DNA of 64,000 nucleotides from JABMQB01 sp964575025 (GTDB taxonomy: Bacteria > Bacteroidota > Bacteroidia > Bacteroidales > Prolixibacteraceae): the NCBI GenBank assembly GCA_964575025.1, contig CAZNPV010000004.1, positions 1 to 64,000 on the forward strand. The letters are read 5' to 3'. Under the pieces are notes generated by a model that was not told the origin of the DNA, did not search any database, and saw only the letters and a program-made list of their open reading frames with translations. Positions 24,485 through 34,461 of this stretch are shown piece by piece; position 1 is the first letter of the stretch; each line of letters begins with the position of its first letter. Made by a program: the position numbers and the translations under genes.

Positions 24485-26872
24485 ATGAAAAAATGGATTT
24501 TCGCAGCTTTCATGGTTCTGTCAGCGCTAACGGCAGAAGCCCAGCTTCCCCTGGCTTCCGGAGCGCCGAATCAGGCCTTGCTGAACGAAGCAGTTGATAT
24601 CAGCGAAGATTTCAGGAATTTTTCCAACACCTACTTTCTGGCCGACCGGTTAACCTCCTTTGACCCGGCAACAGGCCAGGGAACCGTCCGGTGGATGCGG
24701 AACATTTATAAAACCCGCCAGGCTTTTAACAACATGCTGGCTTTTCTGAATCCGGTTGAGGGAAACGAATTTCCGGGCGTGGAATATGCTGCCAATCCGG
24801 AGCTTCCTTTCAGGCTGGAATTTATCTCTCCGAAGACTGTGCGCATCCGGATGAATACCGGCCCCGACCTGCAGGAAGACGAGCCATCGTTGATGCTGGT
24901 TAACGGCTTTGCCCCCACCGATGATTCCTGGGAATACAGCGAAATCGAAGGAGGCCATAAATACAGCAGTGCCTACGGATCGGTTGTGGTACGTACCTTC
25001 CCCTGGCATGTTGAATTTTACGATGCCGAGGGGAAACTGCTTACCCGCACGTTTCACCGCAGGGATAACAACGAAACCTACACCCCGGTTGTTCCTTTCT
25101 GCTATGTACGCCGGTCTTCCGACTATTCACGAAGTGTAGCTGCTTCCTTTACCTTATCGGCAGGCGAAAAAATCTTCGGTTTCGGAGAGTCGTTCAAGAA
25201 TTTTGACAAGCGGGGCCAGAAGGTGGTACTCTGGACAGATGATTCCAACGGGGTACAAAATGAAACCATGTACAAGCCCATACCGTTTTTTATGAGCAGC
25301 CGTGGTTACGGAATGTTCATACATACCTCTTCGCCGGTCACCTGTGATGTGGGCAGGTACTACCACCCTGTCAACACCCTTATGGTAGGCGATGAAACCC
25401 TTGATCTGTTTGTATTTCTCGGGAAACCCAAAGATATTCTGGATGCCTACACGGATCTCACGGGCAAGCCTCAGATGCCTCCCTTGTGGTCTTTTGGACT
25501 GTGGATGAGCCGGATCACCTATTTCTCGGAAGAGGACGGACGAAGGGTTGCCCGGCTCCTGCGCGAAAACCGCATCCCTTCAGATGTAATTCATTTTGAT
25601 ACCGGATGGTTCGAAACCGACTGGCGCTGCGATTATAAATTCTCGAAATCGAGATTCGACAATCCCGCACAGATGATCAAAGACCTGGATGCCCAGGGCT
25701 TCAAGATCTGTCTCTGGCAACTTCCCTATTTTGTTCCGAAAAACGAACTGTTCCCTGAAATACTGGAAAAAGGACTGTATGTGAAAAACCGGAAAGGCAA
25801 CCTTCCCTATGAAGATGCCGTTCTTGATTTTTCCAATCCCCAGGCGGTAGAATGGTACCAGGATAAAATAGCCGGTTTGCTAGAGATGGGCGTGGGTGCC
25901 ATTAAGGTTGATTTTGGAGAAGCTGCACCTGCTGACGGAATATACAGTTCAGGCCGCACCGGATTTTACGAACACAACCTCTATCCCTTACGATACAACA
26001 AAGCCGTTGCCGACATTACGCAAAAGGTTACGGGTGAAACCATTATCTGGGCCCGTTCGACCTGGGCCGGAAGCCAGCGTTATCCGCTTCACTGGGGCGG
26101 TGATGCGGCCAACACCAATACGGCTATGGCAGCTACTTTGCGTGCCGGCCTCTCCATAGGACTTTCAGGGTTCACCTTCTGGAGCCACGATATCGGCGGT
26201 TTTGTAAACCGTACCCCGGAAGACCTCTACCGCCGCTGGCTGCCTTTCGGAATGCTTACTTCACACACCCGGACGCACGGAGCTCCCCCCAAAGAACCCT
26301 GGGAGTACAACGAAAACTTCAACGATGCATTCCGCCTGGCTACGGAAATGAAATACAAACTGATGCCTTACATCTATGCCCAGTCGAAACATGCCGTGGA
26401 AAACGGATTGCCTATGACACGCGCCCTCTTTGTTGAATTCCCGGACGATGCCGGCTCATGGCTGGTTGACGATACCTACCTGTTTGGTTCCGACATGCTG
26501 GTAGCTCCGATGCTGGAAGAAGGCACAGAACGCGACGTCTACCTTCCCAAAGGAAAATGGATCGATTACCAGACCGGCGAAGTGTACGACAGAGGCTGGC
26601 ATACCATTGACGTGGGAGAAACGCCGGCCGTCATACTCATCAGAGACGGCGCCGTGATACCCCACATGAAACTGGCTCAATCAACAAGCAACATGGACTG
26701 GTCCCAAATCGACCTGAAAGTATATGCTTCGGATGCAACCTCTGCGAAAGGATTTGTTTGCCTGCCGGAAGATCAGAAACTGGTGGAAGTGAACCTCAGT
26801 AAATCCGGGAATTCATTTAAACTGGATTCAAACCCATTGGAAGGAAGAGTGAGATTTAATGTAAAAAAGTAA
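24485..26872 (+). CDS. Glycoside hydrolase family 31 (alpha-xylosidase-like)
   Basis: A 795-residue secreted enzyme. The ATG at 24485 is chosen because it opens a clean signal peptide (MKKWIFAAFMVLSALTAEAQ); in-frame ATGs upstream overlap the previous gene's surroundings. The nucleophile is D476 in IKVDFGE, matching the KTDFGE of E. coli YicI alpha-xylosidase, and the acid/base is D540 in HWGGDAAN. A galactose-mutarotase-like domain precedes the barrel, and beta-sandwich domains follow. Together with the GH2 enzyme it suggests breakdown of a side-chain-bearing glycan such as xyloglucan, though no SusC/D pair lies here. Family certain; substrate inferred. Confidence 0.93.
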   Translation: MKKWIFAAFMVLSALTAEAQLPLASGAPNQALLNEAVDISEDFRNFSNTYFLADRLTSFDPATGQGTVRWMRNIYKTRQAFNNMLAFLNPVEGNEFPGVEYAANPELPFRLEFISPKTVRIRMNTGPDLQEDEPSLMLVNGFAPTDDSWEYSEIEGGHKYSSAYGSVVVRTFPWHVEFYDAEGKLLTRTFHRRDNNETYTPVVPFCYVRRSSDYSRSVAASFTLSAGEKIFGFGESFKNFDKRGQKVVLWTDDSNGVQNETMYKPIPFFMSSRGYGMFIHTSSPVTCDVGRYYHPVNTLMVGDETLDLFVFLGKPKDILDAYTDLTGKPQMPPLWSFGLWMSRITYFSEEDGRRVARLLRENRIPSDVIHFDTGWFETDWRCDYKFSKSRFDNPAQMIKDLDAQGFKICLWQLPYFVPKNELFPEILEKGLYVKNRKGNLPYEDAVLDFSNPQAVEWYQDKIAGLLEMGVGAIKVDFGEAAPADGIYSSGRTGFYEHNLYPLRYNKAVADITQKVTGETIIWARSTWAGSQRYPLHWGGDAANTNTAMAATLRAGLSIGLSGFTFWSHDIGGFVNRTPEDLYRRWLPFGMLTSHTRTHGAPPKEPWEYNENFNDAFRLATEMKYKLMPYIYAQSKHAVENGLPMTRALFVEFPDDAGSWLVDDTYLFGSDMLVAPMLEEGTERDVYLPKGKWIDYQTGEVYDRGWHTIDVGETPAVILIRDGAVIPHMKLAQSTSNMDWSQIDLKVYASDATSAKGFVCLPEDQKLVEVNLSKSGNSFKLDSNPLEGRVRFNVKK

Positions 26873-26994
26873 CCTGGGAAAACGCTCCGCACGCTGCGAA
26901 ATCTTTGCTGTCTCTGCAGTTCCATGTGAAATCGTAAAAAATAAACTAATTTTGTAAGGCACAAGAAATTTTTACTAAACCAACAATTTAAACC

Positions 26995-28875
26995 ATGAAA
27001 AGACTAAATTCTGTATCTGTTTTTTTCCTGATGATCCTTTTTTCGGTATCATCCTTCGCACAAGGGTATAAAAATTTTAACGTGGCGGTTTACTGCCGTG
27101 CCTACGAAGTGGAAAGAATGGCCGACCTTGAGTGGCTCTCCACAATGTGGGACGAACTTTCAAAACAGGCTCACGTTGATAAAATATATCTGGAAACCCA
27201 CCGCGACCTGCTGATTGTAGAAGAGGAGACTTTAACCCAGGCGATTCACTTTTTCAAAGAAAAGGGGGTGGAAGTCGGAGGTGGCATAACCTACACCATC
27301 GATGAAGGCAACAACTTTCAAACGTTTTGCTATACCAAAGTCGAAGACCGGAAGAAAGTACAGGAGATTGCCGAATATACCGCGAAATTTTTCAACGAGT
27401 TTATCCTTGATGATTTCTTCTTCACCAGTTGCAAATGCGATGCGTGCATAGCAGCCAAAGGGAATAAAAGCTGGACAGAATATCGCCTGGAACTGATGGC
27501 TGAAGCCGCAGTAAATCTGGTTATCAATCCGGCCAAAGCGGTAAATCCCGATGTGGAAGTAGTGATCAAATATCCCAACTGGTATGAACATTTTCAGGGG
27601 CTGGGCTTTAATCTCGAAAAGGAACCTCCTGTTTTTGACGCGCTTTATACGGGTACGGAAACCCGCAACCGTTCAGGGAATCAGCATTTACAACAATACC
27701 TGAGCTACAACATCATCCGGTATTTCGAAAACCTGAAACCCGGAGAAAACCGGGGTGGCTGGGTAGACACCGGGGGAGGTACCCCTTACGACCGGTATGC
27801 CGAGCAACTCTGGCTGACCCTGTTTGCAAAAGCTCCGGAGATTACCCTTTTTGATATCCGGCAAATGCAAAGCGACCTGAATCCCCGCGGAAAAGCTCCC
27901 TGGAATGCTCCCGGAAACAGCTTTGATTACGATGAGATGATGAAACCGGTAAAACAAAAAGACGGGTCGGAATTTACCCCGACAAAAATTATCCGTGCCG
28001 CCAGCTACTCCTTTGAGAAAATAGACAAAGTTCTCGGAGAATTAGGAAATCCTATCGGGATAAAAAGCTACAAACCCTATCATTCGGTTGGAGAAGATTT
28101 TCTTCACAACTATCTGGGTATGATAGGTATTCCTATTGATCTGGTTCCTGAATTTCCCGAAGAGGAAGAGATTGTTTTATTAACCCAGACTGCATCGTTT
28201 GATCCCCGGATCGTGAGCAAAATCAAAAAACAACTCCAACGGGGGAAAAAGGTAGTAGTCACTTCCGGTTTCTATAAAGCCATGCAGGGCAAAGGCATTG
28301 AAGATATTGTTGAATTACGGGTAACCGACCGCAAGGCCAGTGTGAAAGAGTTCAGTGCCGGTTTCTTCGGAGGAGGAGGTGCCCCTATGGAAAAAGAAAT
28401 CATCATTCCGCAAATCCATTACCTGACCAACGATTCATGGGAAGTGGTTTCTGCCCTGGATGATACCAATGGATGGCCGGTCCTGCACCGTGCAGATTAT
28501 TCCACAGGCGAATTTCTTGTACTGACCATTCCCGATAATTTCATCGACCTGTATATTCTCCCGGCCAATGTGCTGAATCAACTGCGTAGTTATATTGCAG
28601 GAAGCCTGCCTGTAACCATTGAAGGCCCGGGAGAGGTAAGCCTCATGACCTACGACAATCACTCCTGCGTGGTAGAATCATTCCTCAACAAAGAAGTAGC
28701 CGTCCGGATTATGCTGAAAAAAGAGGCGAAAGAGATCACCGATCTTGAAACCGGGGAAAAGATAACCGTAACCGTAAGGAAAGCACCTGAGTTCAGAGGA
28801 AGAAAATTCGGGAATGATGCGTATTATCTGGATGTAAAAATCAAGCCGCATTCGTTCAGGGCATTTAAATTTTAA
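26995..28875 (+). CDS. Secreted putative glycosidase, family not recognised
   Basis: A 626-residue exported protein (signal peptide to about residue 22, SSFAQG). Residues 28-330 alternate hydrophobic strands and helices as in a TIM barrel: YLETHR, FILDDFFFTSCKCDACIAAKG, VVIKYPNW, LYTGTETR, GGWVDTGG. Asp and Glu at strand ends (LDD, TGTET, DTGGG) could be catalytic. The CxCxxC cluster near 141-146 is also seen in other uncharacterised barrel hydrolases. A Rossmann-like region and a C-terminal beta domain follow. A -7 box TAATTTTG at 26947-26954 gives it its own promoter, and a strong terminator ends it. A glycan role is inferred from neighbours and fold. Confidence 0.7.
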   Translation: MKRLNSVSVFFLMILFSVSSFAQGYKNFNVAVYCRAYEVERMADLEWLSTMWDELSKQAHVDKIYLETHRDLLIVEEETLTQAIHFFKEKGVEVGGGITYTIDEGNNFQTFCYTKVEDRKKVQEIAEYTAKFFNEFILDDFFFTSCKCDACIAAKGNKSWTEYRLELMAEAAVNLVINPAKAVNPDVEVVIKYPNWYEHFQGLGFNLEKEPPVFDALYTGTETRNRSGNQHLQQYLSYNIIRYFENLKPGENRGGWVDTGGGTPYDRYAEQLWLTLFAKAPEITLFDIRQMQSDLNPRGKAPWNAPGNSFDYDEMMKPVKQKDGSEFTPTKIIRAASYSFEKIDKVLGELGNPIGIKSYKPYHSVGEDFLHNYLGMIGIPIDLVPEFPEEEEIVLLTQTASFDPRIVSKIKKQLQRGKKVVVTSGFYKAMQGKGIEDIVELRVTDRKASVKEFSAGFFGGGGAPMEKEIIIPQIHYLTNDSWEVVSALDDTNGWPVLHRADYSTGEFLVLTIPDNFIDLYILPANVLNQLRSYIAGSLPVTIEGPGEVSLMTYDNHSCVVESFLNKEVAVRIMLKKEAKEITDLETGEKITVTVRKAPEFRGRKFGNDAYYLDVKIKPHSFRAFKF

Positions 28876-28895
28876 CCATCTGCCATCGATACATA

Positions 28896-28926
28896 AAATC
28901 CCTTTCGGCCTTCGAAAGGGATTTTT
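28896..28926. terminator. Strong bidirectional terminator
   Basis: A 12-bp perfect stem, AAATCCCTTTCG (28896-28907) and CGAAAGGGATTT (28913-28924), with a 5-nt loop. It ends in a T-run on the plus strand and reads A/T-rich on the minus strand. It closes the glycosidase cluster. A second hairpin, ATTTCCCC/GGGGAAAT, at about 28990-29012 lies near the convergent MBOAT stop. Confidence 0.85.
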
Positions 28927-29035
28927 TGCGTTTATGAGTTTAGACCACCCCTTCGTCACCGGCCTTCACACACTCCTTACCCTGCTGACATTTCCCCTAA
29001 AAAAGGGGAAATTATAAGGTATTCTTAATTGGTTG

Positions 29036-30565
29036 TCAGAACCGGAAATAAATAAACGCCTGCAGCTCGGAGCTGGCTGCCTGGTAAAGGATAATAACCG
29101 TTAATATAACGACCATCATCTTAATGTACACCGGTGATTTTATAAACCATCCCCGGACCTGTTCCTTTATCTTAAAAGGAATAAAAACCAGGATAAAACC
29201 GGTTGCCATCAGAATCATCGGAATGGCATATCCCCGGATGATCTCAGGAAGCAATCCCAGGTTGAGGTTGTGTTGCACCTGATAAAAAAACTGATGAATT
29301 ATTTCCTGGTTCTTCGCACGGAAAAAAAGCCAGGCAAAGGTAACAATGTGAAAGGTAATAAACACGTTCATTGCTCTCAGGAACCGCGAACGGGTAGGAC
29401 GGATGCCGGGGAGTGACTTCCATAATTTATCCAGCACCAGGAAGACGCCATGGATGGTTCCCCATATCACAAACCGCAGGTTGGCGCCGTGCCACAGCCC
29501 ACCGAGAATCATGGTTATGAGAAGGTGTAGACAGGTACGGAATTTCCCTTTCCGGTTTCCTCCCAGGGGAATATAAAGGTAATCGCGCAACCATAACGAC
29601 AACGAAATATGCCAGCGCCTCCAGAAATGGCTCAGGCTTACCGCTTTGTAGGGTTCATTGAAATTAACCGGTAACCTGAAACCTAAAATCAAAGCCAGCC
29701 CGATGGCAATATCGGTGTACCCTGAAAAGTCAGCATAGATCTGCAGGGAATACCCATACAGCGAAAGAATATTTTCAATCCCGGTATAGGATAGAGGAGA
29801 AGCAAAAACCCGGTCTATAAAGTGGGAAGCAATCAAATCAGCAAATACAATTTTCTTCACCAACCCTTTCAGAATCAGAAAAAGTGCATGTCCGAACTCC
29901 TGTTTGGTAAGGCTGTATTTCCGGTACAGCTGAGGAATGAATGTGGAAGCCCTGACAATAGGTCCGGCAACCAGCTGGGGAAAAAAGGAGAGGTAAAAAC
30001 TGAAATCAAACACATTTCGCAGAGCTCCTGTTCTTTGCCTGTACACATCGGTAACATAACTGATGGCCTGAAATGTGTAAAAGGATATGCCAACAGGAAG
30101 AAGAATGGATGAAACATCAAAAGAGATGTTTGCCAGCCTGTTAAACCCCAGCACGAGCCAGTTGCATACTTCCAGATCGTTCCTGAATAGTTTATTGTAC
30201 GAATCGGTAAAAAAATAGGCATACTTGAAATAGGCCAATACCAGAAGGTTTAAAAAAACAGCCATTCCCAGCCAGGCCTTTTTGCCGGCCCGGGTTTTCT
30301 TTTTTTCTATAAGCAATCCGGCCAGGTAATTAAACAGGCAGGAGAACACAAGCAAAACCACAAACGAACCATTGGTTTTATAATAGATAAAAAGACTGAC
30401 AAGCAGCAAAAAGATATTACGAACCAGGTTTTTCTTATAGAGCAGGGAATAGACTCCCGTTATTCCGGCAAACAGCACCCAGAATACCGGCCGGGTATAG
30501 AGGATAGGCGTTTCAGGCGAGTAAGCAAATAACTCGTTGATAATATGATTTATATCAATATACAT
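29036..30565 (-). CDS. MBOAT family membrane O-acyltransferase (AlgI-like)
   Basis: A 509-residue polytopic inner-membrane acyltransferase. AlgI-type landmarks are visible: VAGPIVRASTFIPQL, FADFSGYTDIAIGLALILGF, LSHFWRRWHISLSLWLRDYLY-type sequence with H319, and ILGGLWHGANLRF with H359, the conserved MBOAT histidine. It passes acyl groups, commonly acetyl, across the membrane to a partner SGNH enzyme that modifies a glycan. The partner gene lies directly upstream and overlaps by 11 nt. The target polymer is not known. Confidence 0.94.
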   Translation of the reverse strand: MYIDINHIINELFAYSPETPILYTRPVFWVLFAGITGVYSLLYKKNLVRNIFLLLVSLFIYYKTNGSFVVLLVFSCLFNYLAGLLIEKKKTRAGKKAWLGMAVFLNLLVLAYFKYAYFFTDSYNKLFRNDLEVCNWLVLGFNRLANISFDVSSILLPVGISFYTFQAISYVTDVYRQRTGALRNVFDFSFYLSFFPQLVAGPIVRASTFIPQLYRKYSLTKQEFGHALFLILKGLVKKIVFADLIASHFIDRVFASPLSYTGIENILSLYGYSLQIYADFSGYTDIAIGLALILGFRLPVNFNEPYKAVSLSHFWRRWHISLSLWLRDYLYIPLGGNRKGKFRTCLHLLITMILGGLWHGANLRFVIWGTIHGVFLVLDKLWKSLPGIRPTRSRFLRAMNVFITFHIVTFAWLFFRAKNQEIIHQFFYQVQHNLNLGLLPEIIRGYAIPMILMATGFILVFIPFKIKEQVRGWFIKSPVYIKMMVVILTVIILYQAASSELQAFIYFRF

Positions 30566-32042
30566 CTGCCATAGGATCGGTTCTCTGTTTCTGTTCCAGC
30601 GCTTTTATCACCTGTCGGGCCAGAAGGGTACCTACCTTTTCAGCTCCCAGCGAAGTAAAGTGCACATAATCCGGATTTCCCAGGGGGGACTTCCTTTCCA
30701 CCCAATCGATCATGCTTCCCCTTCCGCCCATGGATGCATACAGATTCCAGAAAGCACAGCCATTTTCCAGCGCTGCTTCCTTCTGAACAGTGAGGATCAG
30801 CTCCAGGTTAGGGTACGATGCAAGCAATCCCTCCGTTTTCCGGGCCATATCCGAAACACCGACCAACAGCACAGGAATGTCCGGAAGGATCCTGGAGAAA
30901 CAGGCCAGCTCCCGGTTCAGATACGCTTTGTAATAACCATAATCAGAAGAGACATTCGGGACCACATTAATGCCGTAATGCAAAATCACCAGGGCAGGAT
31001 CTAAAAGGGAAGCCATTTGTTTCAGGCGGGAAGTATCAATTCGTGTCCATCCCGGAACAGCCATTCCCCGCAGTGCAATATTGTCTACCATGATGCCGGT
31101 TGGTGATTCAAGAGCTATTCCGTAGACGGTAATTTCCCCGTTGGTTTCAAACCGGAGCTCCAGCGAACCGGGAGTTCGGCCCAGATGAAACCTCAGTTCC
31201 CTGATTGCATGGCTTTTTATTTCCTTCACAACGGGCTCCCTGTCATTCAGGGCAAGGGATACCTGAGACATTCCGGAGGCGCGGTAATACAAACTTACCA
31301 CGGAATAGCCCGTTTCCGCCTGTTCATGGATGGACCGTATTCTTATCCATGAAGACGTTAATGAATCCTCCCTGTTTCCGGTATGAACCACCCTGAAGGC
31401 TTTACAAAGAAATCCCAGGTCGAGAGGTTCCTTCCCGGATGTGGCTACCGAGGCAGTCTCCCAGGTTTCCGATGGGATCTGAATAAGATTGTTCGCTGTA
31501 TTATAAATGTTTTCCACAGGAACCAATCCCCTCCCGGTACCGCCATACTTCTGCTGTACGATTTCTCTGAAAGCCGATGTGATCCGGTCGTTCTCAATCT
31601 GTGAATCGCCAAAATACAGTACCCGCAACGGTTTTGAACCCTCCCTGGCCTTTAACAACCTGAACCCCATTTCGTTCCACTCATTACGCAAATCCTTCGG
31701 AATAAGAAGTTCCGAAGCTGCCAGGTCCATCTCCTCCGGGGCCGGATCAGGCACTCTTTTACGGGCCGGCATTTCCTTTTTCTCAGGAATTTCAGCGTCC
31801 CGGATTGTATCTGCCCTTTGTTGCTCTTCCCGGGGAGTCTTGTCTGCAGGCCGCATGAAACGCAAAGGGCCCTCTGCCGGAACCGACAGATCTTCTGAAA
31901 TATGCTGCAACCGGTAAACCCGCAGTTCAATACCGGCAATACGAATCGTTCCTTCAGGAAAAAGCAAAGGCAAAAAAAGCAGCACAGCCAGTACCGTCAC
32001 AACAAACAGAAAGCTTTTATATGGTTTCATCTGTTTACCCAT
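30555..32042 (-). CDS. SGNH/GDSL hydrolase-type acyltransferase partner
   Basis: A 495-residue protein with one N-terminal membrane anchor (about 9-28), a disordered Pro/Glu/Arg-rich linker (about 60-110) and an SGNH catalytic domain. The nucleophile Ser147 is in LYFGDSQ. The Asn-containing block is ILHYGINVV, and the catalytic D458 and H461 are in DYVH near the C terminus. The domain also has a jelly-roll-like insert. It is tightly coupled to the MBOAT gene, so it is probably the periplasmic enzyme that transfers the acyl group to a polysaccharide. Start could be the ATG four codons later. Confidence 0.9.
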   Translation of the reverse strand: MGKQMKPYKSFLFVVTVLAVLLFLPLLFPEGTIRIAGIELRVYRLQHISEDLSVPAEGPLRFMRPADKTPREEQQRADTIRDAEIPEKKEMPARKRVPDPAPEEMDLAASELLIPKDLRNEWNEMGFRLLKAREGSKPLRVLYFGDSQIENDRITSAFREIVQQKYGGTGRGLVPVENIYNTANNLIQIPSETWETASVATSGKEPLDLGFLCKAFRVVHTGNREDSLTSSWIRIRSIHEQAETGYSVVSLYYRASGMSQVSLALNDREPVVKEIKSHAIRELRFHLGRTPGSLELRFETNGEITVYGIALESPTGIMVDNIALRGMAVPGWTRIDTSRLKQMASLLDPALVILHYGINVVPNVSSDYGYYKAYLNRELACFSRILPDIPVLLVGVSDMARKTEGLLASYPNLELILTVQKEAALENGCAFWNLYASMGGRGSMIDWVERKSPLGNPDYVHFTSLGAEKVGTLLARQVIKALEQKQRTDPMADVY

Positions 32043-32200
32043 TTACCCGTAGTGTCCGGCTAAAATAATTAAAATATTTCCCGGTAATAAATAAATCCTG
32101 AGGCAGGTGTACTATTTTACCGGACATACATAGGGTTAAAGACATATGAACGAAATTCAAAAAATTACTCCATGACTTAAGGAAAGTCAGAAGAGGGAAA

Positions 32201-33814
32201 TCATCCTTTGGGTTTGATTTTAAGTTTCTGGCCTGTGAATAACTTCCGAACGTCCCTGATGTTGTTGAGTTCCATAAGATCCTTATTTGTAACCCCCGGA
32301 AATTTCTGTGCGATGTCCCAGAGGTTGTCTCCTTTTTGTACGGTATACCATATATAATTGGGATCCAGGGGTTCCTGCCCGGTTTTATTCTTTCCGGTTT
32401 CGGGGGCAATGCCGATCATCCACTGTTTTGCTTCGAACGACATATCTGTCACCTTTTCATATTTTTCCTTTTGGTCTTCGGGGACATACACCAGCAATTT
32501 CTGTCCTACCCGTATGAGGTTTCGGCTGATATTGTTCCAGTAGCGAAGATCCGAAGCCCTCACTCCGAACCATTCTGCAATATATCCCACGTTGTCCCCT
32601 GATTTTACGGTATAATACACTTTTGCTTTGCCTTTGACATCCACGGGGGTATAATAGGAAGCCGTGGTGCTGGTTGGCTGAACCAGGGTATTATCCGGGA
32701 AATAATTCTCTCTTCCGTGGGTTGTTATTCTTTTCTCGTTATCGATATAGGCTGCTATTTGTTCTACCGGCAGGCGCAGGGGGTATGGCTGTCCGTTTTT
32801 TGCAGGGATGACATCCCTCCGGTACATGGGGTTAAGGCTGCGCAGGGCCTCTATGCTGATATCCAGGTTTTCCGTAATCTGGTTAAAGTGCAGCAGCTGG
32901 TTTACCATGATTGTATCGGTGACCATTGGAAATTCAGGCATCCGGGGGATCAGGCCATGTTTGTGGTAATAATTCATTGCATAGGATGCTGCAATAAAAG
33001 CCGGCACATAGCCTCTGGTTTCACGGGGCAACCGGTAATAAATAGTCCAGTAGTCCCTTTTGCCTCCTGAACGGCGTATGGCACGGTTTACGTTTCCGGG
33101 ACCACAGTTGTAAGCGGCAATGACCAGATGCCAGTCATGGTAAATATCATACAGTTGTTTCAGATAGCTTGCAGCCGCTTCGGTAGATTTCAGTGGATCG
33201 CAGCGCTCATCAATAAAACTGGTCACATCAAGTTTCATCATTTTGCCTGTGGAATACATAAACTGCCATAAACCCGAGGCTCCCACCCGGGAACGGGCCA
33301 CCGGATTTAACGCCGACTCAATAACCGGGAGATATTTTAATTCCAGCGGCAGGTTATGCCGGTCAAGCACTTCTTCAAAAATGGGAAAATAATGAGCCGA
33401 CAATCCCAGCATGATCTCTACCTGTTCCCTTCGTTGAAGGGTATACAGCGATATAAAATTCCGGACTGTTTTGTTAAAGGAGAGGTCTACCACCTGTTCA
33501 ATCGCTTCCAGCCGCTTAATATAAACCGAATCAGGATACACTTCGCCGGCCGGGGTGCTCACACTCCGTTTGGAATGGCCCGGAAAAAAGACCTCCTGAA
33601 CATACCAGGAGTGAACCAGGCTGTCCAGCTTCACCTCAAAAATATCGTTCAGGTTTTCGTCGGGCAGATCGTATTCCACTTTCAGGATTCCGGTGGTGTC
33701 AATGCCTACTACCCGGAGGCGTTTCATTTTCTGCAAAGGTTCGTATTCGTCCCCAAAACTCCACATACACAGAAGTATCAGTCCGGTCAGTAAACTTGCT
33801 TTTTTCCTCATCAT
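32201..33814 (-). CDS. mltD: Membrane-bound lytic murein transglycosylase D
   Basis: A 537-residue exported enzyme that cleaves peptidoglycan glycan strands. The SLT domain holds the catalytic E166 in VIESALNPVARSRVGASGLW, with AYNCGPGNVNRAI further on. Two LysM peptidoglycan-binding domains lie at about 405-455 and 490-537 (YTVKSGDNVGYIAEWFGV and YTVQKGDNLWDIAQKF). The ATG at 33814 is chosen because it overlaps the DUF5683 stop in a TAATG coupling; a TTG at 33832 is less likely. A short signal sequence follows. Probably co-translated with the DUF5683 gene. Confidence 0.95.
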   Translation of the reverse strand: MMRKKASLLTGLILLCMWSFGDEYEPLQKMKRLRVVGIDTTGILKVEYDLPDENLNDIFEVKLDSLVHSWYVQEVFFPGHSKRSVSTPAGEVYPDSVYIKRLEAIEQVVDLSFNKTVRNFISLYTLQRREQVEIMLGLSAHYFPIFEEVLDRHNLPLELKYLPVIESALNPVARSRVGASGLWQFMYSTGKMMKLDVTSFIDERCDPLKSTEAAASYLKQLYDIYHDWHLVIAAYNCGPGNVNRAIRRSGGKRDYWTIYYRLPRETRGYVPAFIAASYAMNYYHKHGLIPRMPEFPMVTDTIMVNQLLHFNQITENLDISIEALRSLNPMYRRDVIPAKNGQPYPLRLPVEQIAAYIDNEKRITTHGRENYFPDNTLVQPTSTTASYYTPVDVKGKAKVYYTVKSGDNVGYIAEWFGVRASDLRYWNNISRNLIRVGQKLLVYVPEDQKEKYEKVTDMSFEAKQWMIGIAPETGKNKTGQEPLDPNYIWYTVQKGDNLWDIAQKFPGVTNKDLMELNNIRDVRKLFTGQKLKIKPKG

Positions 33815-34416
33815 TAAAAATTTATGAAACAATTAAAGCACAAATATCTCTGATTTTCTATGGTTGTCACAGCGGGTTTCCAGTTCAGGGATAAATCATC
33901 GCTGATATCAAAATCGGATAAGTGAGCATCTACACTGGCATCAATGATGTTCAGGGCATAAAAAACAGCGGTGCCTATGATCAGCAGATCCCTGTTTCGC
34001 CGGAAATAATCGTTGTATTTGAGCAGGTAGTCCTGGGTATTTTTTATGTCTATCTTGCTGGTATAATCAATGGTTTGCAGATAGGGAAGTTTCTCATACC
34101 TGGCCACATAGGCATCGCTGTCGAAATCCCCGGTTACGGAAAGGTCTTTGTAGGCATTTCTAAAAAGTTTGTACCAGTCGTTGTTCCAGTCGATGTAATA
34201 CACAATGGCCCCGAACCCCAAATAGATCACCGGTATTTTCCAGTATTTCTTATTGTAGGCCTGTCCCAGACCGGGCAGGATAGCAGAATATACAGAGGCT
34301 TTTTTCGGCGAATGGACCTCTGAGGGCAAAGGAATGGTATCGTTGGTCTGCTGCTGAGCATTGAGAGGTGCAGAAAATACAGATAAAAAAAATAATATAA
34401 TGAAAAAAATTTTCAC
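33814..34416 (-). CDS. DUF5683 membrane protein
   Basis: A 200-residue protein with a signal peptide (to about residue 20, PLNAQ) and the DUF5683 core SVYSAILPGLGQAYNKKYWKIPVIYLGF, followed by further hydrophobic segments. The family is Bacteroidota-specific and of unknown function, and commonly sits between parB and mltD, as here. The PGLGQAY motif is shared with the four TPR-like proteins of the 43-50 kb cluster. The stop overlaps the mltD start. Confidence 0.9.
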   Translation of the reverse strand: MKIFFIILFFLSVFSAPLNAQQQTNDTIPLPSEVHSPKKASVYSAILPGLGQAYNKKYWKIPVIYLGFGAIVYYIDWNNDWYKLFRNAYKDLSVTGDFDSDAYVARYEKLPYLQTIDYTSKIDIKNTQDYLLKYNDYFRRNRDLLIIGTAVFYALNIIDASVDAHLSDFDISDDLSLNWKPAVTTIENQRYLCFNCFINF

Positions 34417-34461
34417 CCTTTCTGTTTCTTGCCTTTGTTTTCCATTGTTTTCTGTTCCCGG

